A stretch of 46,908 nucleotides of DNA from assembly GCA_028714455.1 (NCBI GenBank), contig JAQTMG010000007.1:1-46908 (forward strand). The letters are read 5' to 3'. Of this stretch, positions 9,477 to 19,624 are shown one piece after another (within the stretch, counting starts at the first letter, position 1; each line of letters starts with the position of its first letter). Origin of the DNA: Patescibacteria group bacterium. Lineage in GTDB: Bacteria > Patescibacteriota > Patescibacteriia > CAIXNZ01. The translations under genes and the position numbers were made by a program. The notes under the pieces were generated by a model. That model was not told the DNA's origin. It did no database searches and saw nothing but the letters and a program-made list of their open reading frames with translations.

Positions 9477-9994
9477 CGTTTGATTAAAAAAGCTAAATTT
9501 AATTTCCTGGTGGTGAACTGGCCCAGGATGAAAACAAAGGCCATGAGCAAAGAATTCAAGATTATCTGCCAAAACAAATCGTAGAAAAAAAACTTGTCGA
9601 GCGAGATGTAGATCATGGTCAGGTTTAATTTATAAAAAATAAAATTCAGAAAAATGAGTAAAAATCCGTAGGACACGCTAGAGAGAACTATCAGAATTAA
9701 ACTGGTGAACAAAGAAAAATTGATAAAAACATTTTTATATAAAAAATTCGCTCCCAACAAAATTAACAAGTAAATCAAGATGAATGAACCGAAGGGCAGA
9801 TAAGAATAAATATTCAGAAATAAACCGATAAAAGCGGCAAAGATAAAACTCAAATTAAAGCCCCAGACAATGAGCAAAAAAATCACAAAAACCAAGAGCA
9901 CGTTCATGTTAGCAAAAAATCCCAGATTCGGCATGAGGGTCTGGGCAAATAAGGCGGCTAAGAAGGAGATGATAAAATAATAAAAATATTTCAT
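9473..9994 (-). CDS. mreD: rod shape-determining protein MreD-like
   Basis: Multi-TM protein between mreC and mrdA. Confidence 0.7.
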   Translation of the reverse strand: MKYFYYFIISFLAALFAQTLMPNLGFFANMNVLLVFVIFLLIVWGFNLSFIFAAFIGLFLNIYSYLPFGSFILIYLLILLGANFLYKNVFINFSLFTSLILIVLSSVSYGFLLIFLNFIFYKLNLTMIYISLDKFFFYDLFWQIILNSLLMAFVFILGQFTTRKLNLAFLIKR

Positions 9995-10806
9995 TGATTA
10001 TAAATCTTGGGAATTATGACTGACAAAATTGTTATTTCGCCGTAATCGGCCAGAGGATTTATGGTAGCGGATTTGAATAATTCGTTTTCATAGCTAATAA
10101 TCCTATTGACCTGGCCAATGACTAAACCTCGAGGAATGTCATTTTCCTGGCCCGAAGTAATTATCACGTCTCCCGCCTGTAAATCCGTGTCTTGGGGAAT
10201 CAATTCTAGCTTTATGCTTAGCCCAAATTCGCCATTGGCCAAACCCATCGGTTTATTTAAACTTTCCTTGCCTGCCGATAATTGGCTCAATTGGTCGGTG
10301 AGCAGTAAAATCGTGGCTGTATTTTCTTTAAGATCAAATATCTTGCCAATTATGACGCCATTATTAACGACGACCGGCAGACCCAGGCGCAATCCATCAA
10401 CTCTGCCCCTGTTAATTATCAGGGTGTTGGTACGCGCCAGATCTCGGCCAATTACCTTGGCCACGACATAGTCAAAGTCCTTGTCTTTAACAAAGCCGAG
10501 TACCTGCCTCAACTGTTCATTTTCTCTCTGTAAATCTTTTAACTGGCTATTTTCATAAGTCAGCTGCGCTATCTCGTCTTTCTGCGCGATACTCTCTTTT
10601 TTCAAATCCTGCGCTTCCTGAAAATTTACAAATGAATATTTCAGCTTGGTCAAAAAGGTATAAGTCTGATTTTGAAAATTGCCGGCTACACCAAGAAAAT
10701 AATCTTCGACAATGGCCAGAGCTCCGAGATAATGCAAAAAAACGAGCAGTATAATAACTGCCGCAACATAAAATTTAATATATCGATTTTGTCTTTTTTC
10801 GATCAT
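9991..10806 (-). CDS. mreC: rod shape-determining protein MreC
   Basis: TM plus coiled coil, 'VAKVIGRDLARTNTLIINRGRVDGLRLGLPVV'. Confidence 0.9.
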   Translation of the reverse strand: MIEKRQNRYIKFYVAAVIILLVFLHYLGALAIVEDYFLGVAGNFQNQTYTFLTKLKYSFVNFQEAQDLKKESIAQKDEIAQLTYENSQLKDLQRENEQLRQVLGFVKDKDFDYVVAKVIGRDLARTNTLIINRGRVDGLRLGLPVVVNNGVIIGKIFDLKENTATILLLTDQLSQLSAGKESLNKPMGLANGEFGLSIKLELIPQDTDLQAGDVIITSGQENDIPRGLVIGQVNRIISYENELFKSATINPLADYGEITILSVIIPKIYNQ

Positions 10807-10809
10807 AAA

Positions 10810-11862
10810 TTATGGCGACTCTTCAGAGGTTGAGGGGCAGGCGATTGTTTTTAATAAATCGGCATCATCAATTAAATAACCGGTGCCGCGGACAACCGCG
10901 GTCAATGGATCTTCGGCCACATAAACTGGAATCTGCATAATCCTAGAGATCGCTTTATCCAAACCTTTAAGCAAAGCTCCGCCTCCGCTCAAGACGATTC
11001 CCCTTTGATAAATATCAGCCACCAGTTCTGGCGGCGTCGTTTCCAAGGTTGCTCTAATGTTATCGATAATCGTTCTGACTGATTTTGAAAGTGCCTCCCG
11101 AATCTGCGTGTCATTGACAATGATTTCCCGCGGCAAACCCGTGACCAGATCTCGGCCCCTCATCTCCGCCTCCAAAATTTCTTCCTGTTCGGTCGCGGAA
11201 CCAATCTTTATTTTTATTTCTTCGGCGACTTTTTCACCAAGCAACAGATTGAATTTACTGCGCGCGTACTGAATAATATTTTTGTTCATCTCTTCACCGG
11301 CAATCTTTATTGATTTCCAGGTAACCACGCCGCTCAAGGAAATAACGGCTATCTCGCTGGTGCCGCCGCCGATATCAACAATCATGTTGCCTATCGCTTC
11401 TTTGATGGGCAAACGACAGCCGATGGCCGCGGCCATAGGTTCTTCAACCAGATAAACGTCTCTGGCTCCGGCCGAATAGGCCGCGTCCTCAACAGCTTTC
11501 TTTTCCACCTCTGTCACGTCCAAAGGCACGCCGATAACCACGCGCGGTCTGGCAAATAAATTAAATTTTCCTTCATTAACTTTTTCAATAAAATATTTGA
11601 GCATCTTTTCGGTGACTTCAAAGTCGGAGATGACGCCCTCGGAAAGCGGCTTAATCGCGGCTATGTGTCCTGGGGTTTTGCCGATCATCTTTTTGGCCTC
11701 ATTGCCGACCGCCATAATCTGACCTGTTTTTTGGTTTATCGCGACCACAGACGGCTCATTGATAATAATGCCTCTATCCTTGACATAGACAAGCGTATTG
11801 GCTGTCCCCAAATCAATGCCAATGTCCTTGGTAAATCTTCCTAAGAGTCGATCAAATATCAT
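10810..11862 (-). CDS. mreB: rod shape-determining protein MreB
   Basis: 'DIGIDLGTANTLVYVKDRGIIINEPSVVAI', actin-fold phosphate loops. Confidence 0.97.
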   Translation of the reverse strand: MIFDRLLGRFTKDIGIDLGTANTLVYVKDRGIIINEPSVVAINQKTGQIMAVGNEAKKMIGKTPGHIAAIKPLSEGVISDFEVTEKMLKYFIEKVNEGKFNLFARPRVVIGVPLDVTEVEKKAVEDAAYSAGARDVYLVEEPMAAAIGCRLPIKEAIGNMIVDIGGGTSEIAVISLSGVVTWKSIKIAGEEMNKNIIQYARSKFNLLLGEKVAEEIKIKIGSATEQEEILEAEMRGRDLVTGLPREIIVNDTQIREALSKSVRTIIDNIRATLETTPPELVADIYQRGIVLSGGGALLKGLDKAISRIMQIPVYVAEDPLTAVVRGTGYLIDDADLLKTIACPSTSEESP

Positions 11863-11874
11863 AATGTGTAATGT

Positions 11875-13122
11875 TTATAATTTGAAATAATTTTTTAGCT
11901 TGGTCAATTTGACCAATTCGGCCTTGTCAGAATTTCTCTTCTTAATTTCTACACTGGCCTCTTTATCGGTTTTTTCGCTTAAGATTAGCCTAATTGGCAG
12001 ACCTATCAAATCGCTGTCATTCAACTTAACGCCCGCTGATTCATCACGATCGTCATAAAGAACTTCCAGACCCATTTTAGTTAAATCATCATATAATTTA
12101 TCGGCCTTTTTTGCAAGTGAGTTATCTTTGGCTATCAAGAGCAAATGAACCTGATAAGGAGCGACATTTTCAGGCCAAATGATTCCTTTGCCATCATTAT
12201 TGATTTCAACCAGCGTGCCCATGATCCGACTCGGCCCAATGCCATAACAACCCATGATTACATCCTGCATCGCGCCCTCTTTATCCTTGAATTTAAAGCC
12301 AAAGGCCTCGGTAAATCTATTGCCCAATCTGAAGATATTGCCTGTCTCAATTGATTTCAACTCTTTAAAATTTTCTTTTTTCATTTTACAGACCTCGCAT
12401 TCTGTGATTTCATCAATCACTTCTTTGTTATAAGCGATCTTGCATTTTTCGCAAAGATAAATCGTATCTTCGCCATTTTGAGCCAGTGTCTGAAATTCGT
12501 GAGAATATTTGGAAAAAGCGCCGCCGCTGGAAAGCGTTATATAAGTAATTTTATCAAGGCCCAATTGTTTAAAAATCTTAAAATAGGCTTGCTTCACTTT
12601 TTCATAATAAGAATCGAGGTCTTTGGCATCGGCATGAAATGAATATAGATCCTTCATCCTAAATTCTCGACCACGAAGTAATCCTGACTTGGCTCTGGCC
12701 TCGTTGCGATATTTTGTCTGGATCTGATAGATATATTGGGGCAAATCCTTGTAGGAAAAAATAAACTTTTTGGCAAGCGGTGTCACCACTTCTTCATGAG
12801 TAGCGCCGAGCGCGTATTCTTTGTCTTCAATTCCGGTCAATTTAAAAAGCGCGTCAAAATTTTCCCAGCGATTAGTTTTCCCCCAAATCTCTTTTGGAGT
12901 CAAACCAGGCATTAAAATTTCCTGGCCGCCTATCGCGTTCATTTCATTTCTGATAATATTTTCAATTTTATTCAAAACCCGAAGCCCCAGCGGCAAATAA
13001 GTATAAACACCGGCGCTCAATTTATCAATAAAGCCCGCCCGAATCAAAAGCGAGGCGTTTAAACTCACCTCTTCCGAACCGATTTCTTTTTTAGTTTTTG
13101 TAAATAGTTCCGATTGTCTCAT
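11875..13122 (-). CDS. proS: prolyl-tRNA synthetase lacking the large INS editing domain
   Basis: 'LLIRAGFIDKLSAGVYTYLPLGLRVL', 'RNEARAKSGLLRGREFRMKDLYSFH', 'GCYGIGPSRIMG'; short CxxC...CxxC segment where INS is expected. Confidence 0.93.
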   Translation of the reverse strand: MRQSELFTKTKKEIGSEEVSLNASLLIRAGFIDKLSAGVYTYLPLGLRVLNKIENIIRNEMNAIGGQEILMPGLTPKEIWGKTNRWENFDALFKLTGIEDKEYALGATHEEVVTPLAKKFIFSYKDLPQYIYQIQTKYRNEARAKSGLLRGREFRMKDLYSFHADAKDLDSYYEKVKQAYFKIFKQLGLDKITYITLSSGGAFSKYSHEFQTLAQNGEDTIYLCEKCKIAYNKEVIDEITECEVCKMKKENFKELKSIETGNIFRLGNRFTEAFGFKFKDKEGAMQDVIMGCYGIGPSRIMGTLVEINNDGKGIIWPENVAPYQVHLLLIAKDNSLAKKADKLYDDLTKMGLEVLYDDRDESAGVKLNDSDLIGLPIRLILSEKTDKEASVEIKKRNSDKAELVKLTKLKNYFKL

Positions 13123-13511
13123 ATTTTTAAACTCGGTTTAACTTTATAGCTTAAGAAAAATAATTCCAATAACGCCAGGGCCAGTATCAGCAGCGCCAAA
13201 TTCCACCAGGCAAAAATTTCCAGATGTTTCAAAAACAGACTAATCACCACTAATAAGGAAAACCAGACGCCCTGCCGAAAAGAAGCGGTCACCTTTTTAA
13301 AAACCAGATGATCGTGGGTGAAAATTAATCTAAAAAAAAGACCGAGTATGGAAAAAGCGCCTAAAAGCGAAAGAAAGAGACTCAAATAAAAAAAGAAAAG
13401 CGCCATCACTCCCCCGCTGGTCGGGTCAAAAAAATAAATCACGGCTTGCAGTGCCAGGCAACAGGCCAGCGTGCCAAAAAGCATTAAAAAAATGTATCTC
13501 TTGAGAGACAT
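13119..13511 (-). CDS. conserved membrane protein (about 4 TM)
   Basis: Hydrophobic segments; 4-bp overlap with proS start. Confidence 0.6.
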   Translation of the reverse strand: MSLKRYIFLMLFGTLACCLALQAVIYFFDPTSGGVMALFFFYLSLFLSLLGAFSILGLFFRLIFTHDHLVFKKVTASFRQGVWFSLLVVISLFLKHLEIFAWWNLALLILALALLELFFLSYKVKPSLKI

Positions 13512-13594
13512 AAAGTAATTTGTTATTTACATCTTAGCATAAAAAGAATATTTTGACAAACGTAAAATTTGTTTTGTCTTAGCCAATTTTAGCC

Positions 13595-13885
13595 CTAAAC
13601 TATAAATTTAATATCAAGCATCGCCTTGTAGCCCAATTTTTTATTTACATTGTACATTATTCTTTCTTTGCGCAGATTTATTTCTTGCATAACCACTGAA
13701 ACAAGGCAAGCCACGGTCAGCACTTTGTTTTTTAAATAAAGCGGCTTTATTTTATTTAAAACTTGCTTGCCCATCTCTTCGCGAATGACATTGCTAAATT
13801 CTTCAATGGCCAAAGAATTCTTTATGTTCTGTTCAAGACCCGACTGCGCCACTCTTTTTTTTAAAACATTCTTGATGTGTTGCAT
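13595..13885 (-). CDS. DUF721/DciA-like protein
   Basis: 'LVSVVMQEINLRKERIMYNVNKKLGYKAMLDIKF' C-terminus resembles the DUF721 family. Confidence 0.5.
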   Translation of the reverse strand: MQHIKNVLKKRVAQSGLEQNIKNSLAIEEFSNVIREEMGKQVLNKIKPLYLKNKVLTVACLVSVVMQEINLRKERIMYNVNKKLGYKAMLDIKFIV

Positions 13886-13886
13886 A

Positions 13887-14870
13887 TCATTTTTTAACCG
13901 TGCGTTTAACCTCGAGCGGATTTTTTCTGCGTTTAAGCAATCTTACGATTATAACCGCTATTATTACTGTTAAAATGATCAGCAGCGCAAAAACTATGGC
14001 AATGTGCCAAGGTATAACCCAAAAATCTATCTGATTAATTAGATTTGGGCTATCTGAACCAATCGGAATTGATAAAATGGCTGTATATTTGCCAATGGCA
14101 AAATTCTCCCATTCATTTTCAAACTGTTCCCAAAAAGCATTGCCGCTGTTTTCACCCACGCTAAACCATTGAACTTTAAAAGTTCTCACCTGACCGGGTA
14201 AAACCGCGTTGTTATTCTTATTAAGATCAACGCTCCCGCGTTCAAGGCCAAACATATCTTTAATCACTATTTTACCCTGCGGTCTCAAATGAATATTACC
14301 AGTGTTATTAAGATTGTAGCTAAATTCAATCGGCAGAGCATTGGAAAACCCTGGACAAGAAAAACTCGCCAGTTCGGCTGACTCCTGAATTTCACCGCTC
14401 ACTTTCATAAAAATAAGAATTCCGATTCTGCTGGCGATTGTTAGGCCTGATTTATTTTCTGGCGCCGCAGATGAAATTTGGTTGACAAATATGGCGGCAT
14501 AATGGCCACCCGATTTGGCATAAGCAGGCACATTTATGGAAAAAGAAATATCAGCAATGCCATTTGGCAAAATAGTAATGCTGCTATTTTGAAATTGAAT
14601 CCAGCCGACTAAATCAACATCTTCACCGCCAGTAACAAATTGCGGATTGCCGTCGGGTCCGGCTGAAATAAATTTTTGGGCGGAAATAGTGTAAACCGCT
14701 GCCTGATCAGAATCATTTTTTATTTTCAATGTTTGCTTGATAACATCTCCCCTTTTCGCTTCAATTTCCATTATTGTCGGGGAAACAGTCATGGCATTAG
14801 TCGAATATGAAAAAAGCACACCCAAGAGAGTGGAAATAATTATGCTCATTAAAATATATGTTTTTTTCAT
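13887..14870 (-). CDS. exported DUF916-like protein with C-terminal TM anchor
   Basis: Signal peptide, 'VSPTIMEIEAKRGDVIKQTLKIKN', 'SGGHYAAIFVNQ', C-terminal TM followed by a basic tail. Confidence 0.65.
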   Translation of the reverse strand: MKKTYILMSIIISTLLGVLFSYSTNAMTVSPTIMEIEAKRGDVIKQTLKIKNDSDQAAVYTISAQKFISAGPDGNPQFVTGGEDVDLVGWIQFQNSSITILPNGIADISFSINVPAYAKSGGHYAAIFVNQISSAAPENKSGLTIASRIGILIFMKVSGEIQESAELASFSCPGFSNALPIEFSYNLNNTGNIHLRPQGKIVIKDMFGLERGSVDLNKNNNAVLPGQVRTFKVQWFSVGENSGNAFWEQFENEWENFAIGKYTAILSIPIGSDSPNLINQIDFWVIPWHIAIVFALLIILTVIIAVIIVRLLKRRKNPLEVKRTVKK

Positions 14871-14873
14871 AAT

Positions 14874-15932
14874 TTAAAAATTGGGTACGGCTGTAATAAT
14901 TTCTTTATCTAAATAAACCCCAGAGCTTTCGGGTTCAGCCGCGCCAACGGCCTGGCAATTATAAAATGTGGCTGAAGTTGATTGGTCGAAATATTTAAAT
15001 ACAATATCTTGCGGCCCAAGCGGATAAGCCTTCAGGGTTATTTTGTTCTGATCGTTTAATATACTGCAATCGGCCTGATTAATTTCATCATCGCTATTAT
15101 TGTCACTTATTTTTGGCACCACGCCAGAGTCAATGGTCGTGGCCAGGCCATAACTATCAATTTTCGGCTTAACGCGGCTGTCTTCAGTTAAACCCGAGAT
15201 CGTCCCCTCTCCGTTCTTTAAAACCCCGCCAGCGCTCATTAGGATCGAATAGCCAGTGGAATTATTAGCATTGGTCGTAGCCAAATAGCCGCAGGTTTTA
15301 ATGTTTTCTGGGCTTAAAGTACCCAAATCGCAAAAATCAGAGGAAATTTTTAGGGTTAAAAACGTTTCATCATTTGAGAGCTCCTGACCGCTTTTGCCTA
15401 TGGTTATTGAGGCGGAGTCGTTGTCTACTACGGTATCAGCGCCTTCGTCTGTGCCGCCGAAAATACCGTCAGAACCCAGGGCAATTGCCGAAACAGAAAT
15501 TGAATAAGTGCCTGCCCTGGCCGGAGTCAAAAGATGCCCATTGGAAATTGTGAGAGAAATAATATCAGAATTATCAATTGAATTTTGCATCACCAATTGC
15601 AAATCCTGGCCGTTGACGCTAAAATTTTTGATTTTTAATTCATTGTCACCTTGAGTGATTTTAAAATCTTTTTTAACTAGCTTTGAAATATCAAAACCTT
15701 CAGGAAAATTTATTTTCAACCCGTTAAAAGTTCCAACTCCATTTTTTGTGGAAAAATTTATAGCAACTTTGTCAATTTTTGTTCCAGGTTCAAAAACAGC
15801 ATTACCTTGGCCGTCAAAAAAGTTTATAGTCAATTCATTGAAGGCAAAACAAAAAACGCCGGTTAGAAAAACCAAAAGAGTAATGGCGCAGGCATAAATA
15901 ATTTTTCGCAGAGATTTTTTATCCACGGCCAT
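14874..15932 (-). CDS. exported beta-rich hypothetical protein
   Basis: N-terminal signal/TM; Ser/Thr/Gly/Asp-rich extracellular composition; operonic with the DUF916-like gene. Confidence 0.6.
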   Translation of the reverse strand: MAVDKKSLRKIIYACAITLLVFLTGVFCFAFNELTINFFDGQGNAVFEPGTKIDKVAINFSTKNGVGTFNGLKINFPEGFDISKLVKKDFKITQGDNELKIKNFSVNGQDLQLVMQNSIDNSDIISLTISNGHLLTPARAGTYSISVSAIALGSDGIFGGTDEGADTVVDNDSASITIGKSGQELSNDETFLTLKISSDFCDLGTLSPENIKTCGYLATTNANNSTGYSILMSAGGVLKNGEGTISGLTEDSRVKPKIDSYGLATTIDSGVVPKISDNNSDDEINQADCSILNDQNKITLKAYPLGPQDIVFKYFDQSTSATFYNCQAVGAAEPESSGVYLDKEIITAVPNF

Positions 15933-16004
15933 AAGTTATTAAAAAGAGAAATAATAATGCGATAATTATACTACAATTTTTGACTTTTTTCAATTTAAAA
16001 ACGA

Positions 16005-19000
16005 CTAAACGCGAAATTCGCAGATATTCTTAAAATCGCACCATTTACAAACATGCTGGCTGGGCGTGGCGCTAAAATCAGAAGCGCGGATTGCTTCCAT
16101 GCGCTTAATGATTTCCTGCCTGACTTTTTCCTTTTCTTTTTCCGCGCCCAAAAATTCCAAAGTAGAATTATTGTCAATATAGTAGAAAATCAATTTGTTG
16201 ACTTTTTCTTTCATCACTTCTTCGGCCGCGATCTGGTAAATCAAAAGCTGCATTTTATTTTCAGGAGAAATTGTTTCCTCTTCCTTGGCTTCGCCAGTTT
16301 TATAATCAATCAAAACTATTGAGCCGTCAGGCAAGCGGTCGATTCTGTCAATCACGCCCTTGATTGAATAATCGCCGACTTTCAGAAAGAAGGTTTTTTC
16401 CACGGCCTCGGTCTGGCAGGGCTGATCTTTAATCTTGTCGTAAAAAGTTTTCAAGCTCTCCCCTGCTTTTTTAAAATACTTTTCGCGCTGCTCTTTTGAA
16501 GAATACCATTCATCATTCCATTTGGCCTGGAAAATTTTCTTTAATTCGTCAAAACTAATCAAATCCTCAATCTTCGTTTTGGCCGGTTTCTTTTTTGTAT
16601 CGCCAAATAAATCCGCTTGTTTATTTTCCAGCTTTTCAAAAATGCGCTTAAAAAATTCCTCCAGGGTTTCGTGAATACTTTTGCCATAGGAAAAAACACC
16701 CTTGCCAAAAACTGGCACACGCAAAATAAAGCCCAGTTTATACTGATATGGGCATTTGCCAAAAGCAGCCAGTTGCGAATAGGAAAAACGATCTGGCAAT
16801 TTATATTCTGTTTTTTCTGGTTTAACTACTGGTTTAAATTTGGTCAGTTCTAATTCACCGGCAAAAAGCGCGGCTTTGGCTAATTTAAATTGCGGATTTG
16901 TCTCGGCCAGTTCTGATAAAAATCTTGAAATCTTTCTTTTTCTGGAGCCGCCGTAATCATCAGCCGAGGTTAAAAATAATCCCGCCTTGGCACGCGTCAT
17001 GGCCACATAGAATAATCTTCTTTCTTCTTGCAAATGAATATCGCCCTCGGGAATAATTTCTTTGACTAATTCGTCAGGCAGCTCAATAGCATCAGCGCGC
17101 TCGCCAGTTGGAAAACGGCGGTCAATCAAATTTGGAATAAAAACATATTTAAATTCCAAACCCTTGGCCGAGTGCACGGTCATAATTTTGACCATATCTG
17201 GTCCGGCTTCAAAATCAACGCTTAAAGCACCGCTCTCGCCTGACTCCAGCTCCAATTCCATTTCTTCCATGAATAAATTCAGCCGAGCGCCACTCACGGC
17301 CTCCTCAAAGGCCTGTATTCGCTTATAAAACTGGTTTATATAAGAGATGGCCAAATTACTCTCATATTCGTCTTTGGCCACCAATTTCTCCAAATAACCA
17401 GAATCTTCCAAAAAGGCCTTTAAAATTTCGCCAACGGTTTTTTGCTTGGCCAGCTGGCTATGCTTTTCAATCAGCCCGAGAAAACGGTTAACTTCTGAAA
17501 TTGTCTTGGCTTCAAGTCCATGGACGGCTGAAATTTCTTTCATTATTTCATAAAGCGATCTGGATTTTTTATAGGCCTCGTGATTAATCTGAATAACATC
17601 GGCCGGCGCAATCTCAACCACTGGTGAAGTTAAAATGCGATAAACCGAAGGCGATTCATGATAATTATCCAGAAGCTGAAAATAAGCCATGATGTCCAAA
17701 ATAACCGACTTTGAATATAAGCCGCGCAAAGCCATGAATTGATATGGAATACTTGTCTTGCGTAAAAAATTAATGAAAGGCGTAGCCGAATCATTGGAGC
17801 GCACCAAAATCGCAAAATCACTCCAATTTGATTCTTTGTCCTTCTTTTTCAGCTCAACTATTTTTTTAATAATGGCGTTCACTTCATCATCAGCTGTCTT
17901 TTCATGAATATGTTCAACTATGCCCTTGCCAATATTTTCAGCAGATAATCGTTTATCAATTTTCTTAAGTTCAGAGCCCTTCTTACTCACCTTCCCCTTT
18001 TTGCCCTTTTCTCCCTTTTGATTCAATTGGTATTCCAAGCGGTTCGGATTGTTAAGTTGTATAAAATTATAAGCCAGATCCAAGATATTTTGAGTCGAGC
18101 GATAATTTTTAGTCAAGACAACTTCCTGACTTTCGGGAAAATCCTTTTTGAATTGTAAAATATTGGAAACCGAAGCCCCGCGGAATTTATAAATTGACTG
18201 GTCATCATCGCCAACCACGGTCAGATTCTTTTTTGAGCCGCATAACATTTTAATCAAATCATATTGAGCAAAATTTGTGTCCTGGAATTCATCAACTAAA
18301 ATATATTGAAACTGGTCCTGATATTTTTTCAAGATATTGGGCCTCTCACGAAAAAGTTTAAGTGTGTAATTTATCAAGTCGCCAAAATCCAAACAATTAT
18401 TAGCCAAAAGTAATTGCTGATAAACATGGTAGGCCTCGGCCACCTCTTTATTTTTCTTGGCCTCTTGTCCCAAAAGTTCATCACTCATGGTTGAATCAGC
18501 ATTGGCCTTCATTTTTTCGGCAAAGGCCAGATATTGGTCAGGATAAATTTCTTCATCTTTAGCTCTGGAAAAATGTTTGATTAAGGCGTGAATAAATTTC
18601 GTGGGATTACCCAGCGGCTTGTAATAATCCAAATCAAATTTGTCCAAATTTTCGCGCACCAAAAGCCACTGCTTGGTTTCATCAAGCAGTTTGAAATCAT
18701 TGGGTAGACCAATATCCAGGGCGTGTTGTTCCAAAATTTTCTGGCAAAAAGCATGAAAAGTAGAAATCCACAAATCCACATAACCATAGGGCAAAAGTCG
18801 ATCAACTCTTTCTTCCATTTCCTGCGCGGCCTTTTCAGTGAAAGTCAGAGCCAAAATCGCATCGGTCTTCACGCTTTTATCCAAAATCAAATGCGCAATG
18901 CGCTGAGTAATAACCATTGTTTTGCCCGTACCAGCGCCTGCCACAATCAAAAGCGGGCCACTACCGAACGTAATGGCCTTTTTCTGCGCTGGGTTAAATT

Positions 19001-19019
19001 GTTGCTTTTCTAAGGACAT
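16005..19019 (-). CDS. UvrD/PcrA-type helicase fused to a PD-(D/E)XK nuclease with a Cys cluster
   Basis: 'VAGAGTGKT', 'DDDQSIYKFRGA', 'TVHSAKGLEFKYVF', C-terminal 'GVIDRIDRLPDGSIVLIDYKTG' and 'CKWCDFKNIC'. Confidence 0.92.
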   Translation of the reverse strand: MSLEKQQFNPAQKKAITFGSGPLLIVAGAGTGKTMVITQRIAHLILDKSVKTDAILALTFTEKAAQEMEERVDRLLPYGYVDLWISTFHAFCQKILEQHALDIGLPNDFKLLDETKQWLLVRENLDKFDLDYYKPLGNPTKFIHALIKHFSRAKDEEIYPDQYLAFAEKMKANADSTMSDELLGQEAKKNKEVAEAYHVYQQLLLANNCLDFGDLINYTLKLFRERPNILKKYQDQFQYILVDEFQDTNFAQYDLIKMLCGSKKNLTVVGDDDQSIYKFRGASVSNILQFKKDFPESQEVVLTKNYRSTQNILDLAYNFIQLNNPNRLEYQLNQKGEKGKKGKVSKKGSELKKIDKRLSAENIGKGIVEHIHEKTADDEVNAIIKKIVELKKKDKESNWSDFAILVRSNDSATPFINFLRKTSIPYQFMALRGLYSKSVILDIMAYFQLLDNYHESPSVYRILTSPVVEIAPADVIQINHEAYKKSRSLYEIMKEISAVHGLEAKTISEVNRFLGLIEKHSQLAKQKTVGEILKAFLEDSGYLEKLVAKDEYESNLAISYINQFYKRIQAFEEAVSGARLNLFMEEMELELESGESGALSVDFEAGPDMVKIMTVHSAKGLEFKYVFIPNLIDRRFPTGERADAIELPDELVKEIIPEGDIHLQEERRLFYVAMTRAKAGLFLTSADDYGGSRKRKISRFLSELAETNPQFKLAKAALFAGELELTKFKPVVKPEKTEYKLPDRFSYSQLAAFGKCPYQYKLGFILRVPVFGKGVFSYGKSIHETLEEFFKRIFEKLENKQADLFGDTKKKPAKTKIEDLISFDELKKIFQAKWNDEWYSSKEQREKYFKKAGESLKTFYDKIKDQPCQTEAVEKTFFLKVGDYSIKGVIDRIDRLPDGSIVLIDYKTGEAKEEETISPENKMQLLIYQIAAEEVMKEKVNKLIFYYIDNNSTLEFLGAEKEKEKVRQEIIKRMEAIRASDFSATPSQHVCKWCDFKNICEFRV

Positions 19020-19051
19020 GTTCAGATTATTTTAAAAATATTTTATTAAGT

Positions 19052-19618
19052 TTATTTATTTAAATTTTTTGGATTATTTTTATCAAATTGCCAATTTACC
19101 GGATTATTGGCGATATATCCTTTTATGCGAGCATAATCCTCGTCGTTTTTGATGATATGTTCGTAATAATTATCTTGCCATAGAAAATCTAAATCGTTTT
19201 TGTGACAATTTCGCGAAACAGCGCCCTTAAACGTGTTGATAATTGACGATAATGATTTCGGTTTTAAGGGTCCGAATCGATTCGTCGTAGAGACGCGGTG
19301 CACCGCGTCTCTACAATTTTTCAAATCAAAATCATTATCTTTGATTACAATTATACCGTGAAAATGGTTAGGCATTATTACAAATTCGTCTAATTCAATA
19401 TAGGGCCTTAATTTTTGTGTTTTCAACCATTCATCCAAAACAATTTGACCAATTTTCGACAAATAAACATTATTATCCTTATCACTAATTTCACCTTAAC
19501 AACATCTTCTATCTTTTGTGCAAATGGTTACATAATAAAACCCCTCATCCGCGTAATTCCAATGGCCCAGACGTGTTGTTGCGATTCTGAATTTATTTTT
19601 AAAATACTCGTCCCCCAT
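19052..19618 (-). pseudogene. Y1 (REP-associated type) transposase pseudogene with in-frame TAA at 19496-19498
   Basis: Continuous frame from the ATG at 19618: MGDEYFKNKFRIATTRLGHWNYADEGFYYVTICTKDRRCC*GEISDKDNNVYLSKIGQIVLDEW...MPNHFHGIIVI. Confidence 0.85.
19287..19314. repeat. 28-bp perfect palindrome inside the transposase reading frame
   Basis: GTAGAGACGCGGTGCACCGCGTCTCTAC, encoding RDAVHRVST on the minus strand. Confidence 0.95.
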
Positions 19619-19624
19619 TTTATA

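Noticed and set aside
9477-9572. Upstream 32 aa of the mrdA ORF
   Set aside because: Overlaps mreD; the internal Met with ATGA overlap is the likely start
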